Source: Meta bourneti (lineage: Eukaryota; Arthropoda; Arachnida; Araneae; Tetragnathidae). From it: DNA of 64,000 nt. Location: the NCBI GenBank assembly GCA_933210815.1, contig OW119929.1:25013626-25077625 (forward strand). Direction: 5' to 3'. Made by a program: the position numbers and the translations under genes. Position 1 is the first letter of the stretch. Each line of letters starts with the position of its first letter. The notes under the pieces are model-generated. The model was not told the DNA's origin. It worked only from the letters and a program-made list of their open reading frames with translations, and did not search any database. Positions 52,604-64,000 of the stretch are shown piece after piece.

Positions 52604-54719
52604 GTTAGTATGAGATCCGAAAATTTCAACTCCACACCCATGCGTTTCTTACCTACACGCCATTGTAATTTTCTTTATTTTCTTCTGTAAAAAATCTCAT
52701 TATTTTCTATTTTTTTATAAATTAATTTATATTTTTGAGGTTCAAAGTTTTCCAGTTTCGGTTTCTTTCTTTCTATTGTTACTTGTATCGAATACTAAAA
52801 TTTTGATATTGGAGTTTCTTTGAAATATTCATCTTATATTATTCGTAGTTCATCTCAAAAGTTGTAAAAATATCCTAATTTCTGAACACATCTTAATTGC
52901 TGAAGCAGATTTGGTATTTTAAATGTCCTGGTTTCAATGAAGTTTTTATGAAGCTTTCTCAAATTAGGAAACTAAAATTGTGGTTGAATTGATGAAATTT
53001 TTTGTTGTAATGGTATTCAATTCATTAATTTTGCTCATTATTTAATTCTTTTGCTTGTATTAGGCATTTTTCTTGTTTGATTTGAAGTTTTATGTATGGA
53101 CACACATGGCTGAAGTGTAAGACTATCAGATTTAATTCATTCTTTTTAGTTTTATATAACAAGTGCCTTCAGCATTTAGTTGTTATTATTGTGTCAATTA
53201 TAGTATCTGTTAATCCAGGTGATATTTACAAAGCTGGCGCTTTGCCAAATGTAGTTATATATTGTCCCAGTATATTTATTGTTGATATGTTTCCATCTTT
53301 ACTTTCTAAATAAAAATGCATCTTTATGTATGTATAAAATACTGTGTTGCTCCAATCTTCAAATTTCATTTTATATGATAAGCAATAAAGTGTAAAGTTA
53401 GTTTCTTAGGGCAATTAGATTTTGAATTAATTCAAATAACAGAACAGTTATTTCAATTACAGTATATTAACTATGGGGATTGCAATATTGTATTGATTTA
53501 TTGCTCTTACAAGACAAAAAAGGAGTGCTGTTTCAAGGGAAAAAAATTTACTTTTTAGAAGTAGGCCAAAATTGTACCTTTAATTATGCATTTTTTATTA
53601 GATATTGCTTGAAACTATAAAATGAATGCTAAATAAGCAGTAAAACCTATCAAATAATGTAAACATGGCTAAATATTTCAGAAAATTATAAAAATCTTGT
53701 TGATACACAATACATCTTTAAGTAAAAATTCAAAAATAGTGTTACTTTGATTGCTTGTTTGTCATTGAAAGTTGCAGTTCAAATGTGAACTAGTTCATTT
53801 TATTCTTGTGTATTTCATAGATTGAAAAGTTTTGTTATACTTTTCCCAGAAACTACAGCTTTGGTCATGGAAACCCAATTCATTAAGGTCAAGTAAAAAG
53901 GAATAATGCAGCAGAACTCTTGTGATATAGGACAAGTTGTGTTTTAATGTTCTGTTAAAATTTTTCAGATTTAAGACTGATATGTACATTTTTTCTGTTT
54001 GACCTACATGGATCTAGCACACCTACCATCTAATAGCCTTCCTTAACCTTATGTGAAACATTTTGCAACAAATGAGATTTCTTTTGTGTTGCAAACATCA
54101 TAGGATATGAGTAGGAAACCAGTTTTGAACAAAAAGTTAAAAACTTCTTTGCTTGACAAACTAGAGATGTAAATATTTTTCAGTAATAATCTTATGGAGA
54201 ATATTCTACACAAGAGAATGTTAAAGATATTTTAAAGGCATAAAACACGAAAATATGCCATGTAATATATTTTAATGCTTAATAAGACTAATGTTGGAAA
54301 CAACATAGTGGGTAAAGTACATTAACACTTGATTGGTGGATAGTATATAACTAGGAAGGGATTGGGAAGGAATATATGCAGTAAATTCAATGCTTCTTAC
54401 ATCATTAGCCAAAGGATACTAATGTTAGATATATGTGTGTGGGGGTCTTGGGTTACATAGGGTTTTAACTTCCAAAACTGAATAAATATCAAAACAAATG
54501 AAATATTAGTTTTATGTATTGGTAGCTTAGCTAGTTTATATGAAAAATAACAAAAAATAATGATGTTAAAAATGATAAATTAGTGTTATATTTGTTACAT
54601 TAATTTTGCATTGGTTTTATCTTTTTATTTGATTTTCATGTGATATAAATTGCAGATTTCCTCTTTATAAAAATAGAAGCATCTCCTTATAATAAAGGTA
54701 GAAACATCTTGTTAGCATG

Positions 54720-54880
54720 TTTTTCAATAAAAACTAACAGAAAATTTCTATAAGTGCTTATAGAAAAGCTTTATGCTAACTTTATATAAATGCTTATCTA
54801 TAAGTGCTTATATAAAAGCTTTATGCTTATTTCATGAATAACCTAAAGCTTATTCATGAAATCAGCTTTAGGTTCATTTT
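54720..54880. repeat. Cluster of small inverted and direct repeats
   Basis: 'ctataagtgcttata' occurs at about 54749 and 54800, each followed by 'aaagctttatgct'. A hairpin CCTAAAGCT...AGCTTTAGG spans about 54842-54872. Confidence 0.6.
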
Positions 54881-57063
54881 TGCAAACAATTCAATTTCCT
54901 GAAAAATGAGGTTTTAAATAGAAAATTCTAAATATTCTATTATCCTACAAAAAAAAACCACTGGGTGTTCTTCACTTCCTAGCTTATTCCATAAACTTTC
55001 CTGGAGCAAATCACCTGACCTTAAATAGAAAGACCCTCTTAATATTTGGAAAAGCAAAGTATGAAAATATGCATACAGTATCAGCCTGTAATGAAAATTT
55101 AAGTAAAATATCATTTTTTTTAGTTTTCTCTTTGAAAAACATTGTATCCTATGTCTCTCTTTTGCACTGGGTGAAACTCATTTAGATTTTAGCCATCATT
55201 AAAATGTTGCTCTGTTCTTTAATTTAGAATTTTGAGTATGAGTATTGGATTTGTACATTAAATAGGATTTAAAAAGAACAAGGCCTTATAATAAGTTTAA
55301 TTTTAATCTTTCAAAAATTTACCCTGTGCTATATTTCCTAAACCCTCCTGTTTATTAATGTTTAACATAGATCAATACACCCAAAAACACTACACTGATT
55401 GTCTAAGTTGAAAATTATAGGAGCAACAAATTAATTTAAGTCATAAAAATCCAATTACAAATTTAAAAAATCTGATTTAAATTTGATGGATGAGATTATT
55501 TTAAAAAAAGGAAAAGGATTTTTTCACACCCTAATCAGAGTTTACTTTGATAGTGCCATGTCTATGTAAATCTAATTTCTTAACAAACTTCATAGTTGTG
55601 GATTGTTTTGCTGTCATTAAGCTCTTTATTAGTGTTTTTAATATTTGATCATTTGAAGCTACAGAAATCATTCAAATTAGCTTTTCCTAATTTGAATTAT
55701 AGTGACCAAAGCTGCTTTCAGCAAATAATTACATAGTGTTATTATCTTGAATTGATAGGAGTGTTATAGTTTATTAAATTTTATCAAATTGTATTCTCAG
55801 ATTACATTCAACAAAAAGTGGCGAAGAAAGTTATATTACGAAAGTATAGTAACAAAGTGATATCTTATTCTAAACCACTCTAGGTGGGCTAGGATGCTTG
55901 TTAGTATCTGTTAACATTTACTCATTGTTGATTGGAATAGTTAAAACATTTTACTATTATATTGCAAGTCATTCCCAACTTTAATCTTAGTGCATTAAAC
56001 TCTGCTCATGGGCTTCAATAGAAATGTATTATTTGTTAAGGAGACTGGTTCTCTCTCAAGTTACCAAATGAGAACCCAAAGCTAAGTGTTATCATCCCTT
56101 ATTGGTTAATAATAGAGTAATCATGAACTTTAAAATGGTAGATAGAAGGAGAGGAGAGTTAACTATTTAAAAGGTACTTATCACTAATTCTTTACATTTA
56201 AGTATTCTTTGCATCACTTATCACAAAGAAATTTAAATACATAAAGGTGTTTGTATTATGTTTAAAAGCTAACAAATTTCATCTCTAACTTTTTATTCCT
56301 ATTATAATCACAAAAATTTACAGATTATTAATAATTTTTATTTTTGCTTCATTGTACTGTACTAATGTTGCTCCTTATCTTCTAAGTTAGCTTCAACTTC
56401 TCATTTCTGAAATTTATTTTATTTCTTACCCAAGGTAGTTTAGTTTAGAATTATACATTTGGTCTAAAAATGAAACATGTTCTTATGCTTCTGGAAAATA
56501 TGAAAAATGCTGAACAGTTCAGGAAAAATTTTATTTCATTGTCATACATGTTTAAGTTATCAAAAAGAACTAGTAAATTGTTTTTGTGAAAAATGTTTTA
56601 TATTTCATGCTTTGCAAAGTGCCAAATTGTTCCATAATAATGACAAAACTTGTCTACAGTTTTGTTAAAATTGTTACTTAATAAAACTTGTGTGATAGGT
56701 ATTCAGGGCCATTCTTATGTGTTGTGCCGCACATACACTTGCAGATTATGAATAAAATAATAAAAATAAGGGATGCAGTATGCCTTCAATTTTAAAGAAA
56801 ATTGCCTTAGAATAAATTTTTTGACATTTGTTAGCTTTCATACTTTAGCTGTTTATATTTTGAGATTTTTGATTGTGATTAACTGAATCAGTGCATATTT
56901 CATACTTAATTCGTATTAGAATATTCAAAAGTTCTAAGTCAAGGGTGATTTTTTTTGAAAATCTAATGTGAAGGGGACAGCTTGTTGAGATTTGTGTGTT
57001 AAAATCTCAAAAACAAGTCACAAGTAGATTTGTCAATTCAAGTCTCAAAAATAGTCCAGTAGG

Positions 57064-57375
57064 TACTTTGATTTGCACCATTGAAAGTTTTTCTTTGCAT
57101 TTTGTGCCCTCAGGGCATATCCCTTTTGGTGTGTACAGGCTTCATGGACCCAAGATACTCTAGTGATCTTTTCTTTTCCCATTGGGTTGTCTTTAGTAAA
57201 CATGGGGTCTTACTCCTTGGATGACCAAGCTATTTTTTCCTGCTTTCATCCCATACTCTGTTCTCCAATCTCTCTTTTCCTCCATTGCACAGAAGTTTTT
57301 ACTTGACATTGTCTTGTGTTTGGTGCAGCATGGCCAAATATGGGCCCTTGCACCATAAAACCTCAAAACAACCAA
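57064..57375 (-). repeat. Possible interspersed repeat ending in 'ttttatggtgcaagggccc'
   Basis: The right end 'gggcccttgcaccataaaacc' also occurs at about 33563-33583 next to 'gtgtttagccaaatttggcc', similar to 'ggccaaatatgggcccttgc' here. The shared 40-50 bp suggest a dispersed repeat of unknown class. Confidence 0.4.
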
Positions 57376-58840
57376 CCATCTTTACATTTTGAGTATGAAT
57401 CTTGTAATTACACTTCTATGTTTATAAATCAATATCAATACATTGCTTAACTAAATAAGATAAATCTGAAGTTTGAAGTTAAAAGATACACTACATTCCA
57501 AAGCTCTTGGTTTATTCCCTTTGAGAAGCAATCTCAATACTATCTCAGTTTTAAGATTTAATTTTTGAGTGAAAGGGAGTTATGATATTTTTGTTAGTAA
57601 TTTTACAGTGTGAAAGCTGTTTTAATAAGATTAGTTGAAGAAATACTTTTATTATTGGAATGATTATGTTATGTTTTATGAGTGTTATACGAAAACAAAA
57701 TCTAGTTTTTAAATATAATTTATTTTAATAAAATGATCATTTTAATGGGAAATTTTTAGCCTTTTTTAACTGTAAATTAGTCTCAAATAAAGCAAGCATA
57801 ATTATAAGGTAAAGCTAGATTCATAACTGAGACTCATTTCAGGCCTGAAAGATGTGTTATCATACAAATGCTATTTTTACGTGTGCATGAAGTTTAGAGG
57901 CTATAAAAATATCATGTCCTTTTATAAAATGCATTTCTTAAACTTCGTGTTATTCACTAGTTTTTACTTGCAGTATGTCAAATATTGTGATGACAATTTT
58001 CTGAATGTTTTGCCTTTAATGTATAAGAATTAAATATATTCTGATCAAATTATTGATTTTGTTTTGTTTGTAGAACAAAATTTTAAGACAGAAGGAATGA
58101 GGACACAAAAATGGATATGAGGGCTTACTTTTCCAGCCCAATACCTGTAACATTGTGATTAAAAAAATTTAACTGAAAAAGTCAAGAAAAATACTCATAA
58201 TAGGCAATTTAATATTCATGAATTCTCAGTCAAATACTACTAATAAAAAGTACACCAATAGAAGAGGGTAGTTCGTTAATTCCCCCTGATCTTATTTGAA
58301 GAGGAATTATGAATCAGATTGGTTAAAATCTAAACTTTTGCACCCAATGTTTCAAATTTCGTTTGGAACAGAAGCATTATTGAACTAATATATTTATTCA
58401 AAATTTCCAAAATATGTGCTGAACTATTTGCACATTGGGGTACTGTTTAACATAAATGCTTTATTCACATAACCTAATTGATATAAACTGACATTAACTC
58501 AAAATTAATAGAATATTTTGTAGCACAAAGACTATTATTAATATGAAGTCTCAGGGCTACATACGTTATAAAAACCATTCAATGTTTATTACAATTCTGT
58601 ATCATTTTTATAAAAATATCAAAATTTGTCGAAATGAATATCTGCTTTAAACATGCTTCATTGAAGGCCACAATTATGTATTTAACAGTTTATCATATTT
58701 TCATTTCTGTATATATTATCAATTTGTGCTATGTATTTTCTTTAAATCCTAAAGTTTATATTCACAATAATTTGTTTCCCTTTATATGCCTATAGTGTTT
58801 CTAGTAATTTGCATCATTGAGAATCCTTTGTTAATTCTGG

Positions 58841-58960
58841 ATCAGTGGGTTTGCCCACTGTGCCAGAAGCTTTCAAGTTGTAGGCAGCACAGGTTCGATT
58901 CCTGTAACTACCTTGGGTGTATGTAGATGGGCTTTGCTCTGTCAGTAAAAACTCTGTCTA
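58841..58960 (+). repeat. SINE-2 copy
   Basis: 'ggatcagtgggtttgcccac' (box-A-like) and 'gcacaggttcgattcctgta' (box B). It shares 'agttgtaggc.gc.caggttc' with the minus-strand copy at 47605-47692. There is no acceptor stem, so it is not a functional tRNA. Confidence 0.65.
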
Positions 58961-59987
58961 TTTTTTTCAACAAAAAAGTGGAGGGAAAATATTTTTTGGA
59001 TTTTTCTGTAGGGAGAAAATTTTCCAATGGACGCCAATTTCGAAGTTTTGGTGCCAAGTTGTGGCAACCATGAAAGAAAGTATCCTAATCTGTGGTTGCT
59101 AGATTGTCATGAAAACGTCACAAAGAAAGTATTTGTTTTTAATTCCAAAATTAAAATTTGTTTGGGGGTGAGATCAATGTCTGTTTCATACTTAATTGGC
59201 ACATTTCATGTTTTAGCCAATTGGTTTTGTGTCTGAGCAACTAAAATTGCTAAAAAAATAGGGTTTAAGATGAGACTTTTTTTGCAACTATTTTTAAACA
59301 TATATGCCACTAATTCTACTATTTCACAAGTGCTTTGGCTGTAGCAGCCCTGTGTAAGCAGGTGAGAAATTTAAGATAAACTACAATCATTAGTTAGCAC
59401 AGATGTTTCATTTCAATTATATGGATTTTAGAGGAGCAGTTATGGATTTTTTGGCCTTGGTTCCATAGGGAAGCTTACTATTATGGGGCTAAGTACCATG
59501 TAGATAAATTTTCATGCTTTGTGCTCTATGAAATTTGGAAAGTACCATTAACAGATAATTTATTACTGCTATGCCTTTCTTCATTGATAAATTTACAAGC
59601 ATCGTCTGAATTGGCATTTTTCTAATTTGTAATTAGAAAAGATTATGCATTGTATTCAGTTAGCCTTTGCATCAGTCAAGGTGTTTTCAATAATTACAAT
59701 TCTTAAAGCATTTACAGTATATGTTAATAAATCCTATTGTAATTAGAAGAAATTGCAATCTTTTGTCACAAAAAACCTTGAAATGTTATAAAATCTTAGA
59801 TCATTCAATATATTTTTATTCAGAATTGTTCTAATTGATATAAATGTTCCACTATGCATGTATAGAATCCAGTGAGGCAAAATATGTAGCTGCCTTTTAA
59901 ATATTCCTAATTGTAGGTAATAGAATTGTTTGCTAACTCAGAAGTGTTTGAATCTTGTGATGATATTTCTTTATTTTTGTTTTATAG

Positions 59988-60188
59988 AAGCTCTATTGCA
60001 AAGTCGGCCTCTTCCCCAAATTCCGGACATCTCAGATGATATCCGAAGTCTCCCACCCCCTATAGATGGTGCTTCTCGTTGGATGTCAAAAGAGAATTTG
60101 TTGTCCCAAGATGAAAATGATTCTCAACTCTTTGTAGCTTTGTATGACTTCCAGTCTGGTGGAGAGAATCAACTTTCTCTTAGGAAAG
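59988..60188 (+). CDS. Abl: Abl tyrosine kinase, exon with cap region and start of SH3
   Basis: Acceptor tttttgttttatag, donor AAAG|GTAAAA, phase 1 in and phase 1 out. It encodes EALLQSRPLPQIPDISDDIR, then ASRWMSKENLLSQDENDSQL and the first SH3 strands FVALYDFQSGGENQLSLRKG. The EAL start and the RW.SKENLL and LFVALYDF motifs are characteristic of Abl family kinases. It corresponds to the first common exon of vertebrate ABL1/2. The variable 5' exon(s) are not identified. Abl is a non-receptor tyrosine kinase controlling actin dynamics and axon guidance. Confidence 0.95.
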
Positions 60189-62882
60189 GTAAAAACATTA
60201 TTCTTTCAAATTCTGTAATACATGGGCCTTTGAAATTGTTGATGTTTTAAGTGAAGTATAAGTAGTAGTATTTTTTGTAAAAAATGCTAATCTGAACTTT
60301 CAAATATGTATGCACACCAATAAACCTTTGGAATTTTCCATAATAAATTAATGAATACACATGATCCCAAGATACCAATCTGGAGGGGGTTAAATATTTA
60401 GCATAAGCATTTATTCCAGGGATGATTTAAAAATTCCTTTGAAATATAGACTACTTTTTAGAGTGTTTTAATCAGACTAGTTTTAGATAGTTTCAATCAG
60501 AGACTTGGTTTAGAATGTGTTCCCAAGAGACTAGATTTAGAGTGACCTAGAGACTAATTTTAAAGTGACTACTCCAAGATGAATGAATAGAAGCTATACT
60601 GAAGAGGGGAAAAGGTGCCAATGCAAAATGAACAATAATAAAAATTTAAATTGTTTTTTCCAACCCAGTAAATAAGAAATTGAGCACTTCTGTAAATCGA
60701 CTGAAACAATGAATAAATATTAGTTGACTGTAAGGAGGAAAATATAAAAACACCTGTATACATAATTTTTAAAGAAGCAGTCAATGAATTCAATAAGGAT
60801 ATACTTTTTCTTTGGTCTGGGAGGGACTTAAGCCCCATAGCCTCTTCCGTTTGTGCACCCCTGCAAATAATTATGTTGTGGTCACCCCTTTCTTGGCTGA
60901 AATTACCTTATGGGGATGAACTTCAAATTGAGGATCTTAAGTGTATGAAGGTGTAATGTTCCATATTTAATTTATTTGTAATTATTATATTCAATTTAAA
61001 AATTACAATTTTAGAATTGAAGGTTATCTGTCAACTTCTTGGTATCTGATCTGATTCAGAACTATAACAACTATTTTTGATGTAAAATAGAGATGTGCAG
61101 AAGCATTTTGGCATGTGCATTCTAGATGCAATGTTCTGGTTTACCCCAGACTGTCCCCCTGTGAGGGAGCAAATGATAGAACATGAAAACACAAGGGCAT
61201 TAAAGTAGAACAGTGGAAATAAACATTTTGATAAGTGCTGTTAAAGTAGGATAAAAAATAAATAGTGATACTTGACTTTTTTGTAGAATAAAAATAAACA
61301 TTCTGATATGATAAATTCTGAATGAAAGATAAGAATGAAAAAAATCCCTGATCCTCCACAATCTAAACAATGAATGCTAAAATAAAATTACTTGCATTGT
61401 ATTCACGTTAATTTAATTCTCTCTATTCGCCTTTCCTACAATATCAAGCTTTATTCTGGAGCACTTTCTTATCTTACAAATTTTATCCAAATCCTAAGCA
61501 CTATTTCCCTTTTTTTTTTCAAGTGGCAAAACTTGCCTCTTTCTCTAATCATTGCTTGTGTTATCTATCTCAAATTCTGTTAAGATTTTTATCAGAGATG
61601 TCTTAAAGGTTATATAGTGCTTTGCAAATAAATTTTCAATAATAATTTTGAGAAATTTGATTTATTATAATCTTCAATAAATTTCTTTCTATATCTAAAT
61701 GTGAATCTTTTGCATGTTGTATATGACCTGTACATGAAAAAGCTAATGAAACTGAGCTTCTTACTCATGCAATCTACAGTATGTCATGTGATTCATTCAA
61801 TTCCAGTTCCTTAACCCCTTCAAATTCCAAGAATATTCAAAGTTAGTTTCTTTGAGGCATTCATGCTTTGAATAAACACCCATTTATTTCAATCCAACAA
61901 AAATGTGCAACTTTGAGACAGTTCAACTAAGGAAATGGTTGGGACATTATTTTAGATGAATATTTTCATTTTGAATTTTATTGAAAGGGGAGAATGTAAA
62001 AATAAGAATTACTGTCCAGATTTAGTAAAGAAATTTAATTTTTTTGCAGTTTCACTTGTACTATGAAAAACAATAGGCTCTGATTACTTAAAGCAATTTT
62101 AATATTTATCTACTTCTGAAAAAAGGGAGGGGCTTGCTATGTTTCTTTTTTTGCATCTGAATGGTACTGTTTTTATTTAATCAGTTAAAAAAAATTGGAA
62201 TCTTGGGTATCTTCTATCTAAAAAATTGGATTGCTTCCTATTCACATGAATTTTTGGATACAATTTTACATATGTGATTCAGGTTTAATATATATATTCC
62301 TTTCTTTTATCCAGCTCTCACATCACTTGCAATATTCCCTCCCATGAATATGTTTAGGGATCCCTATGCTATTTAGTCCCAGAGTCTGTATGCTGTTAAA
62401 TATAACTCAGGGTTCAAAAGTAGCTGTCATTAGTCATTTTGCACCTATCAAATTGGTTTTAACAGTCAAGTTTTCAGACCCAGTTGTCATATTTGACACC
62501 TAGCTTGGATTTTTTCGCAACACTTTTTAATATTCACTACTTGCATCTCCCTTTCATGTCCTTGAAGGCATCAGTGCCTCTTTTATAATACCTAGAGGAG
62601 GCAACTTATCTCCTGTTCAGGTAATAAATTCTTATGGACACCTGGTCTAGCATTTTCTAAACCAGGGGGATAAGCAACATCAACAAACCTGATAAAAGAA
62701 AATCTTACTGAAAATCACTTACAAAAACAAAGAATGTAAATTCTTTTCCCCAAACTGGATAGCAATAGGCAGTGTCCTGAGAGTTCCATTGAATGTTTTT
62801 ACTTTATCTGTTGGAAATCGAAAATTTGACTTTTATTATAAAATTACCGAAAATGCTAAACTTACCCTAACTCCAAATGCCC
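60189..62882. other. Abl intron, no strong feature
   Basis: AT-rich. A run of imperfect 'agactagttttaga'-like repeats lies at about 60470-60570. Nothing else supported. Confidence 0.5.
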
Positions 62883-63102
62883 TCAACTCTCCAAGTGGTT
62901 TCAATGAGATCTTGTTCATCAAATTCTAACCAATTTTGCTAATGGCAAGAAATATTATCAAGATATCTCCGATTTTTGATGATTACAAGATCAAGATGTG
63001 GGTCAGTTTTCTTCTAATAAGGAGATATATTATCTATCAAGATCTACTAGTGATTTTGCTAATGATGCGATAACTCGTCAAGATAACCCCATAAGAGGGT
63101 AA
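62883..63102 (+). mobile_element. TTAA MITE (family 1), diverged
   Basis: 'tcaactctccaagtggtttc' to 'taagagggtaaag', 220 bp, same layout as the intact copies but with eroded palindromes and ends. It lies in the Abl intron, about 330 bp before the next exon. Confidence 0.75.
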
Positions 63103-63429
63103 AGAGAAAAAGCCCCAAAATGCAAATATCAATGCAGACCAGTCTTTAAATTGGATGTTATCACACCCACATAAACAAAATAAATTTGAAATTGCACTTT
63201 TGGCACTTGAAATTGGAAGAGCCAAATGAAGAATGATTTTCTGCTCCTAATTTCTATCCATGGTAACACTAAAATGTAATTTGTGTCAGGACTTTTGGAA
63301 GTGCCATTAGTAGGGTGACCATCAAGATAACTTTATAAAAAAGATTTTACTTTTTCATTTATTGTTTGTATTAGTGGATTTTTTACATTCATTGAAGTCG
63401 ACATAAATGTATCTATTCAAATCTTGCAG

Positions 63430-63728
63430 GGCAACAAGTGCGTGTCTTATCCTATAACAAGACTGGCGAGTGGTGTGAAGCTCAATCTTGGAATGGTCTG
63501 GTGGGCTGGGTCCCCAGCAACTACATCACTCCTGTGAACAGCCTGGAGAAGCACTCTTGGTACCACGGCCCCATTTCCCGCAATGCAGCTGAATATCTAC
63601 TGAGTAGTGGTATAAACGGCAGCTTTTTAGTGAGAGAGAGCGAAAGCAGCCCTGGGCAAAGGTCTATATCTGTTCGATATGAGGGCAGAGTGTACCATTA
63701 TCGAATAAATGAAGACTCTGATAGCAAA
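63430..63728 (+). CDS. Abl: Abl tyrosine kinase, exon with rest of SH3 and most of SH2
   Basis: Acceptor ttcaaatcttgcag, donor AGCAAA|GTAAGG. It joins the previous exon in frame (phase 1 in). It finishes SH3 (EWCEAQSWNGLVGWVPSNYI) and the connector (TPVNSLEKHSWYHG). It continues through most of SH2 (RNAAEYLLSSGINGSFLVRE, SSPGQRSISVRYEGRVYHYR), including the phosphotyrosine-binding arginine of FLVRES. The 299-bp size is close to the vertebrate ABL1 exon. The kinase domain and C-terminus lie beyond the window. The first 61 bp are copied at 48612-48672. Confidence 0.97.
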
Positions 63729-63960
63729 GTAAGGGTTGGGTTTTGTGCTTTAGTTATGCATCACTTTTACCATTGCCAAAATTGACCTTCTTTCTATTTT
63801 GGAAATTTTATTTATACTTGTTATCCTTAACATTAAATTTCCTTGGAACTAGGAAACTAAATAATAGCTGGAAATTTTATATTTCAATTCTCGTTTATAA
63901 TACAAGAAAATTATTTCCTAAGTTTTAAAATTGGTTTTACAACCTATAAAAAAATACTTA

Positions 63961-64000
63961 TCGGGTTGTTCGGAAAGTAATTTCGTTTTTTTGGTGAAAA
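63961..64000 (+). mobile_element. Mariner-like terminal sequence at window edge
   Basis: 'gggttgttcggaaagtaatt' followed by 'tcgtttttttggtgaaaa', preceded by TA, resembles the start of a mariner inverted repeat. The element continues outside the window. Confidence 0.55.

Larger units (their letters stand above)
52604..59987. other. Long repeat-poor interval before the Abl exons
   Basis: AT-rich sequence with few SINEs or MITEs, probably Abl intron and/or intergenic DNA. Items inside it are listed separately: hairpin cluster 54720-54880, repeat-like 57064-57375, SINE-2 58841-58960. No exon with a phase matching Abl exon 59988 was found. Confidence 0.45.

Noticed and set aside
57193..57375. 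60-codon minus-strand frame
   Set aside because: It falls in a dispersed repeat sharing its end with 33563-33583 and has no coding features.

Overview
The window is eukaryotic, animal and almost certainly arthropod. It is AT-rich and intron-rich, with GT-AG introns of 1-10 kb, tRNA-derived SINEs, hAT and Tc1/mariner transposons, TTAA-targeting MITEs and a 5'-truncated LINE. The gene families and the repeat-rich texture suggest a chelicerate, possibly an orb-weaving spider. That identification is inference and has not been confirmed.

Region 1 (about 0.7-12 kb, + strand) holds the 3' half of a DIP/IgLON-type cell-adhesion gene. One exon encodes the third Ig domain (737-1036). Three small phase-1 exons follow (6159-6206, 9323-9424, 10212-10274), then a terminal exon (11671-11792) whose hydrophobic C-terminus looks like a GPI-attachment signal. 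Its introns carry a hAT transposon with a perfect 8-bp target duplication (1759-4392) and many TTAA MITEs.

Region 2 (about 13.8-28.2 kb) is a segmental duplication. Two direct units (about 15226-21957 and 21958-27588) each carry one intronless gene for a secreted, Ser/Thr-rich, N-glycosylated repeat protein of unknown function (736 and 528 aa). Each protein has a furin-type site before a conserved C-terminal segment. A diverged, inverted third copy of the spacer (about 13860-15130) faces the right end of the array. A Tc1-like element sits in the 5' region of copy 1 only, and copy 2 keeps the empty site. About 28.46-28.69 kb there is a candidate regulatory region with three X-box-like motifs.

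Region 3 (31.4-50.4 kb, + strand) is one complete gene of six exons that join in frame (2661 nt, 886 codons plus stop). It encodes an ADAM17/ADAM10-clade protein with a signal peptide, a glycosylated extension, an ADAM prodomain, a metalloprotease-like domain, a disintegrin and Cys-rich region, and a short hydrophobic tail. All zinc-binding residues and the catalytic glutamate are replaced, so I read it as a pseudoprotease. Its introns hold a LINE, a Tc1 element, SINEs and many MITEs.

Region 4 (52.3-64 kb) has an isolated unrecognised exon (52355-52603). It also has two Abl tyrosine-kinase exons (59988-60188 and 63430-63728) covering the N-terminal cap, SH3 and most of SH2. The rest of Abl lies beyond the window.

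A 402-bp patch inside the last ADAM intron (48271-48672) is made of two identical copies of segments from elsewhere in this window: the ADAM 5' flank, and an Abl intron plus the start of an Abl exon. It is either a recent templated insertion or an assembly chimera. The dominant repeat is a MITE family with TTAA-CCCTCC...GGAGGG-TTAA ends (piggyBac-like) and an interior built from the palindrome GACGAGATATCTCGTC. About 20 copies are present.
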